Shown: positions 33,033 through 41,816, counted from the stretch's first letter. The stretch is DNA of 64,000 bases from Paenibacillus lemnae (GCF_012933385.1 NZ_JABBPN010000003.1:372001-436000); one strand, 5' to 3'. Numbers and translations: made by a program. The notes: a model not told the origin generated them from the sequence alone.

Positions 33033-34115
33033 ATGAGTCTAAAGCCAAAACACTTGGAAGAACAGGCCTACATGAGCGGATATGGGGAAGGGTACCGTTT
33101 GGGAGCATGCCGGGCCATATGCGACCGGCTTCCGAATCCCGCTTCTTCCTATTTTGACATGAAGCTGCTCTACATCCCCCAGGGCTTCGAATCCATCGAT
33201 GCAGGCATTGCAGGAGCGCTCCGCGGTATGGTTCGGGATTTTGTACAGGGAAGTCCCGATACCATGATCGAGGCGGCTTCCCGGGAGAAACCGGATGTCA
33301 TGCTGGTCATGAACGGGCTTCATGTATTTCCGAAGGATCTGATTCCCCAGCTTAAACAGATTCGGAGTTCGGGCATTAAAACAGCGGTATGGTTCGTAGA
33401 TGATCCCTATTTTACGAAGGATACGTCTGAGCTGTGCCTGCACTATGACATGGTCTTCACCCATGAACTCAGCTGTGTAGAACTCTACAAATCTCTGGGG
33501 GCGCGAAAAGTCCATTACATGCCGCTGGCTGTTCATCCCGGTCTGTTCTGCCCGATGCGGGCAGATGCAAACTACCAATCCGACATCTGCTTTATCGGGA
33601 ATGCCTTTCGGAACCGGGCGGCTCTATTCGATGAACTTGCCCCGTTTCTGGCGGGAAAGAAAGTCAGAATTATCGGAGGATTCTGGGAGAGGCTCGCCCG
33701 GTACAAAGAGCTGTCTTCGTTTATCCAAAGCGGATTTGTTCCGCCTTCCGAAACGGCTAAATATTATAATGGCGCGAAGATCGTGATCAATCTTCATCGT
33801 CCCACAACGAGCTGGGATGATAACCGCAACAGCCTGAATCTGGGTGGGAGATCCATTAATCCGCGCACTTTTGAGATCAATGCCTGTGGAACACTGCAAA
33901 TGACGGATATCCGTGAAGATTTGTACCAGTATTATGAGCCGGGCCGGGATATTGAGACCTTTGCTAATGTCCACGAACTTCGCTTCAAGCTGGAACACTA
34001 TCTGTCCCGGGACCAGGAGAGACAGGGGATTGCCTTACGCGGCCTGAAAACGACGATGTCCCATCATACGTATGCCGCGCGTCTTCCCATGCTCTTGCAA
34101 AAGCTGCAGGCATGA
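33033..34115 (+). CDS. CgeB-like spore maturation glycosyltransferase (copy 1)
   Basis: 360 aa. A GT-B-like protein of the CgeB family, which in Bacillus is made in the mother cell and matures the outermost spore layer. Residues 13-24 (YMSGYGEGYRLG) form the cluster's GxxxG module. The N-terminal domain has VMLVMNGLHVFP and TAVWFVDDPYFTKDT. The C-terminal domain has DICFIGNAFRNR, SETAKYYNGAKIVINLHRPT and NPRTFEINACGTLQMTDIRE. The ATG at 33033 is preferred (AGGG 8 nt upstream) over GTG 33024. A paralogue follows. Confidence 0.85.
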   Translation: MSLKPKHLEEQAYMSGYGEGYRLGACRAICDRLPNPASSYFDMKLLYIPQGFESIDAGIAGALRGMVRDFVQGSPDTMIEAASREKPDVMLVMNGLHVFPKDLIPQLKQIRSSGIKTAVWFVDDPYFTKDTSELCLHYDMVFTHELSCVELYKSLGARKVHYMPLAVHPGLFCPMRADANYQSDICFIGNAFRNRAALFDELAPFLAGKKVRIIGGFWERLARYKELSSFIQSGFVPPSETAKYYNGAKIVINLHRPTTSWDDNRNSLNLGGRSINPRTFEINACGTLQMTDIREDLYQYYEPGRDIETFANVHELRFKLEHYLSRDQERQGIALRGLKTTMSHHTYAARLPMLLQKLQA

Positions 34116-34151
34116 TGAACGTCATTTTCAAACGCAGGGAGAGTGAAGTGT

Positions 34152-35270
34152 ATGCAGAGGAAAGCTCTTTCTCCTCCGGCTTCAGCATCAGGAACTTATT
34201 ATCAGGGCAGAGAAGCGGGCCACCGAGATGGCTTTGAAGAAGGATATTTTCGGGGGAAACAACAGGCATATGCGGCGAGAAGCCCTTTCATACCCGCGGT
34301 GCGGGATCTGCACGTCCTGTACGTGACCTCGGGAAAAGGCTATCCGTATTCCCCCATCGACGAAGCGGTATTTGCCACACTGCAGGGAATGGTCCGTCAG
34401 GTTACGATTTCAGATGCCCGTCAGGATGTTACTGCATGTGCCGCAGACTGCAAGCCTGACATCATGATCGTTCTGGACGGGATGTTTCTGCCGCCGGATC
34501 ATGTGGACCGGGTACGCAGTATGGGGATACCTGCGGCCGTCTGGATGACAGATGATCCTTATTACGCAGACATGGCCCCGGGGTGGGTGACCCGTTATGA
34601 TTTCGTGTTTACGCTGGAGCGGAACTGCGTGGCCCATTATCAGAACATGGGATGTCCGCACGTATTTTATCTGCCTTTTGCGGCGTTTCCTGGACATTAC
34701 CGACCTCTGCAGAGGTCATCTGCTGCACGCAGACAGGTCAGCTTTGTCGGGACAGCGTATCCCAAGCGGATCGAGTTTTTTCAGCCGATCATGGACCGGT
34801 TGATGAAATATGAAACATTGATCAACGGAAACTGGTGGGAAAAGCTCCCGGGTTACGCCAAATATGGCAGCCGGATTGAGATGAACAAGTGGATGGGACC
34901 CGGAGAAACCGCAAACGTCTACAACAGCGCCAAGATTGTTATTAATTTGCACCGGGCGTTTGATGACCAAGCGATCAATCAGAATTCATTCCGTATTCCT
35001 GCGGCCTCCCCTAATCCGAGAACGTTTGAGATTAACGCTTGTGGAACGCTTCAGCTCTGTGATGAGCGGGAGGATTTAGCGAGCTTTTACACACCGGGTG
35101 TAGAGATTGAAACGTACCGAACGCCGGCAGAGCTGCTGGAAAAGGTGGATTTTTACCTGGCCAATGAAGCGGTACGGAAAGACATTGCACTTAAAGCGCT
35201 GGATCGTACGTTTAAAGAGCACACCTATGGTCATCGGCTGGACACGATGCTGTCGATTATTCGTCCCTGA
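34152..35270 (+). CDS. CgeB-like spore maturation glycosyltransferase (copy 2)
   Basis: 372 aa. A paralogue of the preceding gene: VWMTDDPYYADMAP, VSFVGTAYPKR, GETANVYNSAKIVINLHRAF, NPRTFEINACGTLQLCDERE. Its N-terminus carries a longer form of the Gly-every-four module, YYQGREAGHRDGFEEGYFRG (16-35). The ATG at 34152 has GGGAGAG 8 nt upstream. The pair probably acts on the same surface glycan in the mother cell (inference from the family and cluster). Confidence 0.85.
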   Translation: MQRKALSPPASASGTYYQGREAGHRDGFEEGYFRGKQQAYAARSPFIPAVRDLHVLYVTSGKGYPYSPIDEAVFATLQGMVRQVTISDARQDVTACAADCKPDIMIVLDGMFLPPDHVDRVRSMGIPAAVWMTDDPYYADMAPGWVTRYDFVFTLERNCVAHYQNMGCPHVFYLPFAAFPGHYRPLQRSSAARRQVSFVGTAYPKRIEFFQPIMDRLMKYETLINGNWWEKLPGYAKYGSRIEMNKWMGPGETANVYNSAKIVINLHRAFDDQAINQNSFRIPAASPNPRTFEINACGTLQLCDEREDLASFYTPGVEIETYRTPAELLEKVDFYLANEAVRKDIALKALDRTFKEHTYGHRLDTMLSIIRP

Positions 35271-35399
35271 AATAGTCAATTGGAGGGGAACAAGCGTCGT
35301 TACGCAGCCTTTGTCCCCCTAATATATTGTACCAACCGGGTGAAAAGGAGGTGGATCCGCACGCTGCGTATCAGCACATTGCAGCGGGTGTGATGCCTT

Positions 35400-36743
35400 A
35401 TGATATTGAAGCCGAAAATGCTCTTATTCTCACACCTTTCAAATCCAACAAGTATTACAGGTGCGGAAAAGCTGCTGTTATTCTTCTGCCGGGAATTACT
35501 CCCTTATTTCGACTGTGTGCTGGTCGTACCGGGGGAAGGACGGTTAACCGCCCTGGCGAGGCAGTCAGGTATACAGGTCCGGATTTTTCCGCTTCCTCTG
35601 TTGTACAGCATTTATACCCCGTCGCCCGGGCTGAACAAAGAGGCAGCAAGATTGAAAGATAAGCCGCTGTACCGGAAGCTTCTTCGTTTCATTATGCGGG
35701 AGTCGCCTGGCGTCATCCTCACCAACACCTGTGTTCATTACCTGCCTGCAGCAGCCGGTAAGGATTTAGGGATTCCGGTCGTCTGGAAGCTGACTGAAAT
35801 GATGACCGATAACGGTCATCTGAATGAATCGACAGCACTCATTGATCGTCATAGTGACTGGATTCTGAGTATATCCGAATCTGTCGCCCAAGGTTTTAAC
35901 CCTGGCATCCGACAGTCCAAGGTATCTGTCCTGTATCCTTCCTGGAACGAGGCAGAGCTCAGGCGAGAGGCCTGGCCGGAACTCCGAAACGCATATCGCT
36001 CTGAACTGGGAATCGGACCCGGCACGCCTCTCATCGGCGTGGTCTCCTCCTTTCTTGTGGAGAACAAGGGGATTCTGGATTTCATCGACATGGCACTGGA
36101 TGTTAAGGATTCCTATCCCGATGCGCGGTTTCTGATCGTTGGCAGTGTACTGCACGAGGATTATCATATGCGCTGCACTTCCAAAATTGCTGCAGCCGGA
36201 GCCGAGGACCGGGTTATTTTTGCAGGGTGTCAGGATGATATTGAACGTGTGTATTGTGCACTGGATATTATTGTTGTGCCAAGTCTGGTGGGTGAAGGCT
36301 TTGGCTTGACAGCCATGGAAGGATTGGCGCTTGAAAAGCCGGTAATTGCTTATGCATCGGGAGGCTTGAAGGAGCTGCTGGATGCGGCAGGGTGCTCGCA
36401 TATGCTGGCAGAGCCCGGTAACCCTGGGTCGCTCAGTGAGAAATTACGCAGCCTGCTGGATGATCCGGAACTGGGCCGGTCGCTCGGAGAACAAAACCGG
36501 GGCAGTGCCCTGGCGGCACTCGGTCCAGATATGTACCGCATGAGACTTCATGAGCTGGTCACAAGGTGGCAGGGTGAACGTCCAGGATGGTTCCACACGC
36601 CGGTTAGACGCGCTGTTTCCCGTCACACTGTTTCTGGCCGCCAAAGATCCAGAAAGAGCAGAGCGGGCCGAAGGGTGAGATCCATCGCTGTCCGCCGCAC
36701 GCCAAGACGAAGCCGATTAACAAGCAGATCAAGAAAAGCATAA
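35400..36743 (+). CDS. GT4-type glycosyltransferase with Arg-rich C-terminal tail
   Basis: 447 aa. Seen: the GT4 acceptor-domain start SNPTSITGAEKLLLFFCREL; the donor domain GTPLIGVVSSFLVENKGILD; VVPSLVGEGFGLTAMEGLAL (EX7E); and KPVIAYASGGLKELLDAAG. The last about 50 residues after the catalytic domain are a basic tail (RRAVSRHTVSGRQRSRKSRA and on), not part of the fold. The ribosome binding site before ATG 35400 is weak. A strong AAAAGGAGGTGG lies at 35343-35354, but an in-frame stop at 35391 separates it from this frame. Confidence 0.83.
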   Translation: MILKPKMLLFSHLSNPTSITGAEKLLLFFCRELLPYFDCVLVVPGEGRLTALARQSGIQVRIFPLPLLYSIYTPSPGLNKEAARLKDKPLYRKLLRFIMRESPGVILTNTCVHYLPAAAGKDLGIPVVWKLTEMMTDNGHLNESTALIDRHSDWILSISESVAQGFNPGIRQSKVSVLYPSWNEAELRREAWPELRNAYRSELGIGPGTPLIGVVSSFLVENKGILDFIDMALDVKDSYPDARFLIVGSVLHEDYHMRCTSKIAAAGAEDRVIFAGCQDDIERVYCALDIIVVPSLVGEGFGLTAMEGLALEKPVIAYASGGLKELLDAAGCSHMLAEPGNPGSLSEKLRSLLDDPELGRSLGEQNRGSALAALGPDMYRMRLHELVTRWQGERPGWFHTPVRRAVSRHTVSGRQRSRKSRAGRRVRSIAVRRTPRRSRLTSRSRKA

Positions 36744-36810
36744 AGATCGTCATGAAGCATGGTCGATGCTTATGCGAGCCAAGACAATATTTCACAAGGG
36801 AGAATTGCAG

Positions 36811-37899
36811 ATGAAAGTCTTAACGATCCTGGGAACAAGACCTGAAATCATTCGGCTTAGTCTCATTATTCCTTTGCTGGACCGGTTCGCTGAGCGGCAT
36901 GTGCTGGTTCATACGGGCCAGAACTTCACCTCTACGCTGAGCGGATTGTTTTTCAAGGAGCTCGGTCTTCGAAGTCCCGATTATGTGCTTCAGGATCGTC
37001 AAGCTTCGCTTGGAGGGCAGCTTTCTGTCATGTTCAGCCGGATGGAAGAAATTCTGAATCAGGAAAAGCCGGACACTGTGCTGCTGCTGGGAGATACGAA
37101 CAGCGCCTTGTGTGCCGTGCTTGCAGAGCGGATGGGATACCCGGTCGTTCATATGGAAGCGGGCAACCGCTGTTTTGATCTCGATGTCCCGGAGGAGAAA
37201 AACCGCAAAGTGATCGATGCGGTCTCTTCTATAAATATGCCGTATACCGAGTACAGCAGACAGCATCTGCTGCGGGAGGGAGTTCCCAGTCACCGAATCG
37301 TCTTATCCGGTAACCCGATCTATGAAGTCATGAGTCACTATCAGCCCAAGGTACAAAGCAGCCGCATTCTTGAAACGCTGTCTCTCGCATCCCGGGAATA
37401 TTTCCTGGTGACCATTCACCGGTCAGAAAACGTGGACCGTCCCGAAAGTCTTCGGGAGATTTTGAAGGGGCTGAATCAAGTCGCGGAATCGTACGGCAAG
37501 CGCTTGATCTGCAGTCTGCATCCGCGTACGGCTTCCCGCCTGAAGGATGCCGGCACGGTGATGCATGATCTGGTGGAGTTTCATGAACCTTTTGGATTTT
37601 TCGACTTTGTACGTCTGGAGCAGGAAACACGCTGTGCGATTACAGACAGCGGTACGGTTCAGGAGGAGTGCTGTATTCTCCATGTTCCTACTGTTACGGT
37701 ACGGCGCACAACCGAGCGTCCTGAAACGGTCGACTGTGGAAGCAATATCGTATCCGGTGTGGATGCACAGAGCATCCATGATGCCGTTCGGCTGATGACA
37801 GAGCTCAAACCGGCATGGCAGTGTCCGGATGGCTATTTGACGGAAAATGTGTCGCGTACTGTCGTAAAATTTGTGCTTGGAGGGAAAGTGAATGTTTAA
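36811..37899 (+). CDS. UDP-N-acetylglucosamine 2-epimerase (non-hydrolysing)
   Basis: 362 aa. The WecB/MnaA-type fold: MKVLTILGTRPEIIRLSLII at the start, VLLLGDTNSALCAVLAER, VVHMEAGNRCFDLDVPEEKN, YFLVTIHRSENVDRPESL, and CAITDSGTVQEECCILHVPT with TTERPETVDCGSNIV. It interconverts UDP-GlcNAc and UDP-ManNAc or acts on a 6-deoxy derivative. The ATG at 36811 follows GGGAGA. The next gene overlaps by 8 bp and encodes a CapE/WbjB-like dehydratase, so the likely role is the final 2-epimerisation of a UDP-6-deoxy-L-hexosamine (CapG/WbjD/WbvD-like). Confidence 0.9.
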   Translation: MKVLTILGTRPEIIRLSLIIPLLDRFAERHVLVHTGQNFTSTLSGLFFKELGLRSPDYVLQDRQASLGGQLSVMFSRMEEILNQEKPDTVLLLGDTNSALCAVLAERMGYPVVHMEAGNRCFDLDVPEEKNRKVIDAVSSINMPYTEYSRQHLLREGVPSHRIVLSGNPIYEVMSHYQPKVQSSRILETLSLASREYFLVTIHRSENVDRPESLREILKGLNQVAESYGKRLICSLHPRTASRLKDAGTVMHDLVEFHEPFGFFDFVRLEQETRCAITDSGTVQEECCILHVPTVTVRRTTERPETVDCGSNIVSGVDAQSIHDAVRLMTELKPAWQCPDGYLTENVSRTVVKFVLGGKVNV

Positions 37900-38878
37900 T
37901 AATCAGCGTATTTTAGTGACGGGCGGCACAGGATCGTGGGGACATGAATTGATCAGTCAGCTGCTGCCGCAAAATCCGAAACAAATCATCGTATACTCCA
38001 GAAGCGAGGCTACCCAGGTTGCGATGGACCGTGAATTTGAGGATCCGAGACTGACCTTTCGAATCGGTGATATTCGGGATAAAGAAGCCTTGACGGCCGC
38101 CTGCCAGGATGTAGATTATGTGTTCCATCTGGCTGCGCTGAAGCATGTTCCGGTCTGTGAAGAGCATCCTTACGAAGCGCTGAAGTCCAATGTCGTCGGC
38201 ACCCAGCATGTTATTGAAGCTGCCATCGAGAACAAGGTGAAGAAGGTCATCTATATTTCAACTGATAAAGCAGCCAATCCTTCCAACTTCTACGGCATGA
38301 CCAAGGCGATCGGTGAAAAGCTCATTGTCTATGCCAACCTGCTCAGCTCTGATACCAAATTTGTTTGTGTCCGGGGGGGTAATGTACTGGGGACAAATGG
38401 AAGTGTTGTTCACCTGTTCATCAACCAGATTCGTCAAAAAGGACAAATCCGCATTACGGATCTGAAGATGACTCGTTTCTTCCTGACGTTGAAAGATGCA
38501 ATCTCTCTTTTGTTCAAGGCATCGATTGAGAGTGTAGGTGGAGAGATTTTTGTGATGATGATGCCGACGTGCCGGATTGTGGATTTGGCTGAGGTTCTGA
38601 TTGAGGATTCCGGGAAAAAAGATGTAACTTTACTGGAGACCGGTGTTCGTCCTGGCGAGAAAATCCATGAAATTTTAATGAGCGATTTTGAAAGTCTTAC
38701 AACGATCGCATATGACGATCAGTATCTGGTGATCCTGCCTGCCCTTGATATACCAGGGATTAAAGAGCATTACGCCGACAAAGAGCCTGTAGAGTTTAAA
38801 AGTTTCAGTTCGGAATTCAACCTCATGACCAAGCAGGAAATTCGGGACATTCTTAAACGCGGAGGATTTTTGTCATGA
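37892..38878 (+). CDS. UDP-GlcNAc 4,6-dehydratase/5-epimerase, CapE/WbjB-like
   Basis: 328 aa. A short-chain dehydrogenase/reductase of the inverting 4,6-dehydratase group. NAD-binding LVTGGTGSWGHELISQLL, DYVFHLAALKHVPVCEEHPY, the Ser/Thr-Tyr-Lys active site in YISTDKAANPSNFYGMTKAI, then GGNVLGTNGSVVHLF and ETGVRPGEKIHEILMSDFES. Such enzymes make UDP-2-acetamido-2,6-dideoxy-L-arabino-4-hexulose from UDP-GlcNAc. It overlaps the 2-epimerase (8 bp) and the RmlD-like reductase (ATGA), forming a three-step pathway. Confidence 0.9.
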   Translation: MFNNQRILVTGGTGSWGHELISQLLPQNPKQIIVYSRSEATQVAMDREFEDPRLTFRIGDIRDKEALTAACQDVDYVFHLAALKHVPVCEEHPYEALKSNVVGTQHVIEAAIENKVKKVIYISTDKAANPSNFYGMTKAIGEKLIVYANLLSSDTKFVCVRGGNVLGTNGSVVHLFINQIRQKGQIRITDLKMTRFFLTLKDAISLLFKASIESVGGEIFVMMMPTCRIVDLAEVLIEDSGKKDVTLLETGVRPGEKIHEILMSDFESLTTIAYDDQYLVILPALDIPGIKEHYADKEPVEFKSFSSEFNLMTKQEIRDILKRGGFLS

Positions 38879-39699
38879 AACTGCTTATTCTGGGAGGCAA
38901 CGGCATGGCCGGGCACGTGCTTGTGGATTATTTCCGCAAGCACGGCCACCAGGTATTTTATACGTCCAGAGATATGACAGATCCCGCAGGCTTGGTACTG
39001 GATGTGTCGGATATCAGTGCTGTGGAGCACACGGTTCGATCGGTTCGGCCTGACATCATCATCAATGCGGTAGGGGTCCTGAATCAGTTTGCAGAAGAAG
39101 ATAAAATCAATGCGTACAATATTAACGGATTTCTGCCGCACCGTCTTCGTCATATGGCAGAGCAAATATCAGCACGGCTTATTCACATCAGCACGGACTG
39201 TGTGTTTCTGGGCAGCCGCGGGAGCTATCGGGAGGACGATGCTCCCGACGGCACTTCGGTCTATGCCATTACCAAAGCACTTGGCGAGATTCATGATCCT
39301 AATCATATGACAATCCGCACGTCGATCATTGGTCCGGAAATCCGAAAGGACGGGATCGGACTGTTTGGATGGTTTATGAGGCAGCAGGGACTGGTCCGCG
39401 GTTACCGCAACGTGTGGTGGAATGGTGTAACGACGCTGGAACTGGCAAAAGCTATGGATTACTTCATGAAGCAATCGTTCGGCGGATTGATTCACCTGGC
39501 GCACCCTGAACCTGTCAGTAAACATGAACTGCTGCTTCTGTTTCAGGAAATCTGGGGCAAAACCGATGTGTCGATTGAGCCTGATGACAATATGGTTCAG
39601 GACCGGACGCTGGTGTCCACCAGAGAAGACATTGCATATACATTGCCTGCTTATAGACAAATGCTTCAGGAGATGCGCGAATGGCAGAGCGGAGCATAA
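38875..39699 (+). CDS. RmlD-like NDP-4-keto-sugar reductase
   Basis: 274 aa. SDR fold: LLILGGNGMAGHVLVDYFRK, IIINAVGVLNQFAEEDKINA, LIHISTDCVFLGSRGSYRED, and YAITKALGE (Tyr/Lys catalytic pair). It resembles dTDP-4-dehydrorhamnose reductase. Next to a CapE-like dehydratase and a 2-epimerase, it more likely reduces the UDP-4-keto-hexosamine, as WbvR does in UDP-L-QuiNAc synthesis. The cupin half found in CapF is absent, which argues against the classical FucNAc route. Confidence 0.85.
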   Translation: MKLLILGGNGMAGHVLVDYFRKHGHQVFYTSRDMTDPAGLVLDVSDISAVEHTVRSVRPDIIINAVGVLNQFAEEDKINAYNINGFLPHRLRHMAEQISARLIHISTDCVFLGSRGSYREDDAPDGTSVYAITKALGEIHDPNHMTIRTSIIGPEIRKDGIGLFGWFMRQQGLVRGYRNVWWNGVTTLELAKAMDYFMKQSFGGLIHLAHPEPVSKHELLLLFQEIWGKTDVSIEPDDNMVQDRTLVSTREDIAYTLPAYRQMLQEMREWQSGA

Positions 39700-40616
39700 A
39701 TCCCGATATTCTGATCACGGGTGCCAGCGGATTTACGGGCAGGCATGCCTGTGCTCATTTTGTATCCAGAGGCTGGAATGTGACAGCTGTCGTTCGAAAA
39801 AACATGGCAGCACAAAGTGATGCAGGACTGAACTTCAAAGTCTGCGAGCTCCAGGACCGCCGTCAAGTCTGTGAGTTAATTGATGAAACAGCACCTGATT
39901 ATGTTCTGCATTTGGCGGGAAAAAATTCAGTGCCGGAATCATGGAAAGACCCGGCAGGCTTTATGGAAGCCAACCTGATGGCTCCGGTCTACCTGCTGGA
40001 AGCGATGCGGCAGGTCCGTCCGGATGGACGGATGCTGCTCGTTGGCTCCAGGCTCGGTGTGGATCCGGCTGCAGGGGCAGCGAATGTTCCGCATCCTTAC
40101 AGTTTGAGCAAGACGCTGGGACGATGGGTGTCTGAAGCGTGGGCGGCTCTTTTCAAGATGCCGGTGCTGATTGCAGAGCCTTCCAATCTGGTGGGACCCG
40201 GTGAATCAACAGGCTTTTGCATGCTGCTGGCGAAGTACATTGCAGGTTGTGAGCAGGGGAGGGAACTGCCTGTGTTTCAAATCAGTTCAAGGAATACTTC
40301 TAGAAATTTCCTCGATGTGAGGGATGCTGTTTGCGCCTATGAGAAGCTGCTCATCTCAGGGACACCTGGCAAAGTGTATCCTGTAACCGGTAGTGTGGAG
40401 TGGACACTTGGCGAGATTGCAGAAGTGATGCTTCAGGAAGCGAAAGGGCCGGTTCCTGTAAACTGGGGTGATGATGACGAAGCGAAAGCTTCTTCCCGGG
40501 TGCAGAAGGAAACGGAGCATCCGTCCATCGATCTCATACATCTTGGCTGGAGACAGAGCCTGGAAATGAATGCTACTCTGAACGATATTCTTGCTTATGC
40601 GCGCTCTGAGTCCTGA
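39681..40616 (+). CDS. NAD-dependent sugar epimerase/reductase (RMD-like SDR)
   Basis: 311 aa. DILITGASGFTGRHACAHFV, DYVLHLAGKNSVPESWKDPA, the active-site Tyr and Lys in HPYSLSKTLGRWVSEAW, NLVGPGESTGFCMLLAKYIA, and NFLDVRDAVCAYEKLLISG. The DVRD-AY pattern resembles GDP-4-keto-6-deoxymannose reductase. The start overlaps the previous gene by 19 bp. It may provide a second deoxy-sugar for the spore glycan, but no matching GDP-mannose dehydratase is in the window. Confidence 0.8.
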   Translation: MAERSINPDILITGASGFTGRHACAHFVSRGWNVTAVVRKNMAAQSDAGLNFKVCELQDRRQVCELIDETAPDYVLHLAGKNSVPESWKDPAGFMEANLMAPVYLLEAMRQVRPDGRMLLVGSRLGVDPAAGAANVPHPYSLSKTLGRWVSEAWAALFKMPVLIAEPSNLVGPGESTGFCMLLAKYIAGCEQGRELPVFQISSRNTSRNFLDVRDAVCAYEKLLISGTPGKVYPVTGSVEWTLGEIAEVMLQEAKGPVPVNWGDDDEAKASSRVQKETEHPSIDLIHLGWRQSLEMNATLNDILAYARSES

Positions 40617-40630
40617 AACAAATATCTTGC

Positions 40631-40663
40631 AAGGCTGCCGGGGAAGACTCCTGCAGCCTTTTT
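40631..40663 (+). terminator. Terminator at the end of the glycan operon
   Basis: AAGGCTGC (40631-40638) pairs with GCAGCCTT (40653-40660), followed by a T-run. It closes the sugar-nucleotide operon. Confidence 0.8.
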
Positions 40664-40769
40664 GAGCGTGGTTGTGCTGGTATGCCAAAACCTTTCAGCA
40701 TACGGCTCCTGCTGCCCGGTCATCCTATACCATGTCAAGCACACCCACAACAGAGATGGAGGATGAAAT

Positions 40770-41783
40770 ATGAAGAAGAGCAAAGCAGCCCTCAGTTTAA
40801 CCCTGTCGGCAGCATTGATCGCAAGCATGGCCGGTTTGGCAGGATGCGGTAACACGAATGATGGCAATACGACGAAGGCTCACAATATTAGCACGAAAAA
40901 TAACGGCCGGATTGGCAAAAGCCATGTGCTTAACAACAGAAATGACCGTTCAGGCATGCAGCAGCATGATCTCAGCAATCTGAAATACAGCCGTGTGCTG
41001 TCCAACAAAATTTCAAAAGTTAAAGGTGTAGGGAACGCCCACGTATTCGTAAGCAAAAACAACGCTTATGTGGCTCTGTCTCTGGACAATCAGAAAAATA
41101 CCGGTACGTCAAATATGAATCCGGGTAACGGAATGGACGGACGTACAAATACAATGTCTAACCGCGGACGTATCGGAGGTATGGGTACGAATGGCCGCAG
41201 TGATGGTCTCTATGGAGCATCCGGTACAGGCAGTGCAGGCCTGCTGCGCGGTATGAGCGATCCCCGCGGTAACCTGGACAACAATACAGGCCTTGGCCGC
41301 AGCGCAGGATACGGCAGCTATGGTTCGAGCCGTTACAACACGATGGGGGACAACTCCGGAGACAACGGAATCATGGGTAACAATGGAGCAACGATCGGTA
41401 ACCGCGGCCGTTATGGCACACTGAACAACAATGCCGGCACAGATATGAACAATGAGAACAGTGTACCGTCAGACATTCGTGAAATGATTAATAGCAAAAT
41501 CCAGAAGACCGTTCCAAACTGTGATCAGGTTTATGTTTCCGCCGATTCTGGTTTTTATGATCATTCAGCAGGTTATGCAAATGACAATACTGGTAATGTT
41601 ACCGGCACCAATGCCAACAGAGACGGTAATATTGTCGGCAACATGACAGAGGACCTGGGAGCATTTATCAATCGTATTTTCCCGCTGGGCCGGGGCAACG
41701 GCATCATGCATAACTCCACCAACCGTGACGGCATGTTTAACGACAACAACAATATGCTCAACAACAACCGCGCCAACCGTTAA
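40770..41783 (+). CDS. YhcN/YlaJ-family sporulation lipoprotein with Gly/Asn-rich insertion
   Basis: 337 aa. A lipoprotein signal with lipobox LAGC (Cys near residue 27: SMAGLAGCGNTND). A YhcN/YlaJ domain is split in two: SRVLSNKISKVKGVGNAHVF with VSKNNAYVALSLDN, and, near the end, IREMINSKIQKTVPNCDQVY with VSADSGFYDH. Between them lie about 120 residues of Gly, Asn, Arg, Ser and Met repeats (RGRIGGMGTNGRSDGLYG and similar). YhcN is a forespore-made spore lipoprotein; the long flexible insert is unusual. Own promoter and terminator. Confidence 0.85.
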   Translation: MKKSKAALSLTLSAALIASMAGLAGCGNTNDGNTTKAHNISTKNNGRIGKSHVLNNRNDRSGMQQHDLSNLKYSRVLSNKISKVKGVGNAHVFVSKNNAYVALSLDNQKNTGTSNMNPGNGMDGRTNTMSNRGRIGGMGTNGRSDGLYGASGTGSAGLLRGMSDPRGNLDNNTGLGRSAGYGSYGSSRYNTMGDNSGDNGIMGNNGATIGNRGRYGTLNNNAGTDMNNENSVPSDIREMINSKIQKTVPNCDQVYVSADSGFYDHSAGYANDNTGNVTGTNANRDGNIVGNMTEDLGAFINRIFPLGRGNGIMHNSTNRDGMFNDNNNMLNNNRANR

Positions 41784-41816
41784 GATTAGCTTGCCATGAT
41801 GGGTGGCTGATTATGT

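Noticed and set aside
35327..35662. A frame beginning near the strong ribosome binding site at 35343
   Set aside because: It overlaps the GT4 start in another frame and its product has no similarity to anything; the start would lie inside the binding site itself.
40770..41783. CRISPR-like or satellite repeat in the Gly/Asn-rich stretch
   Set aside because: The repetition is at the amino-acid level with irregular spacing; no conserved DNA repeat and spacer units.
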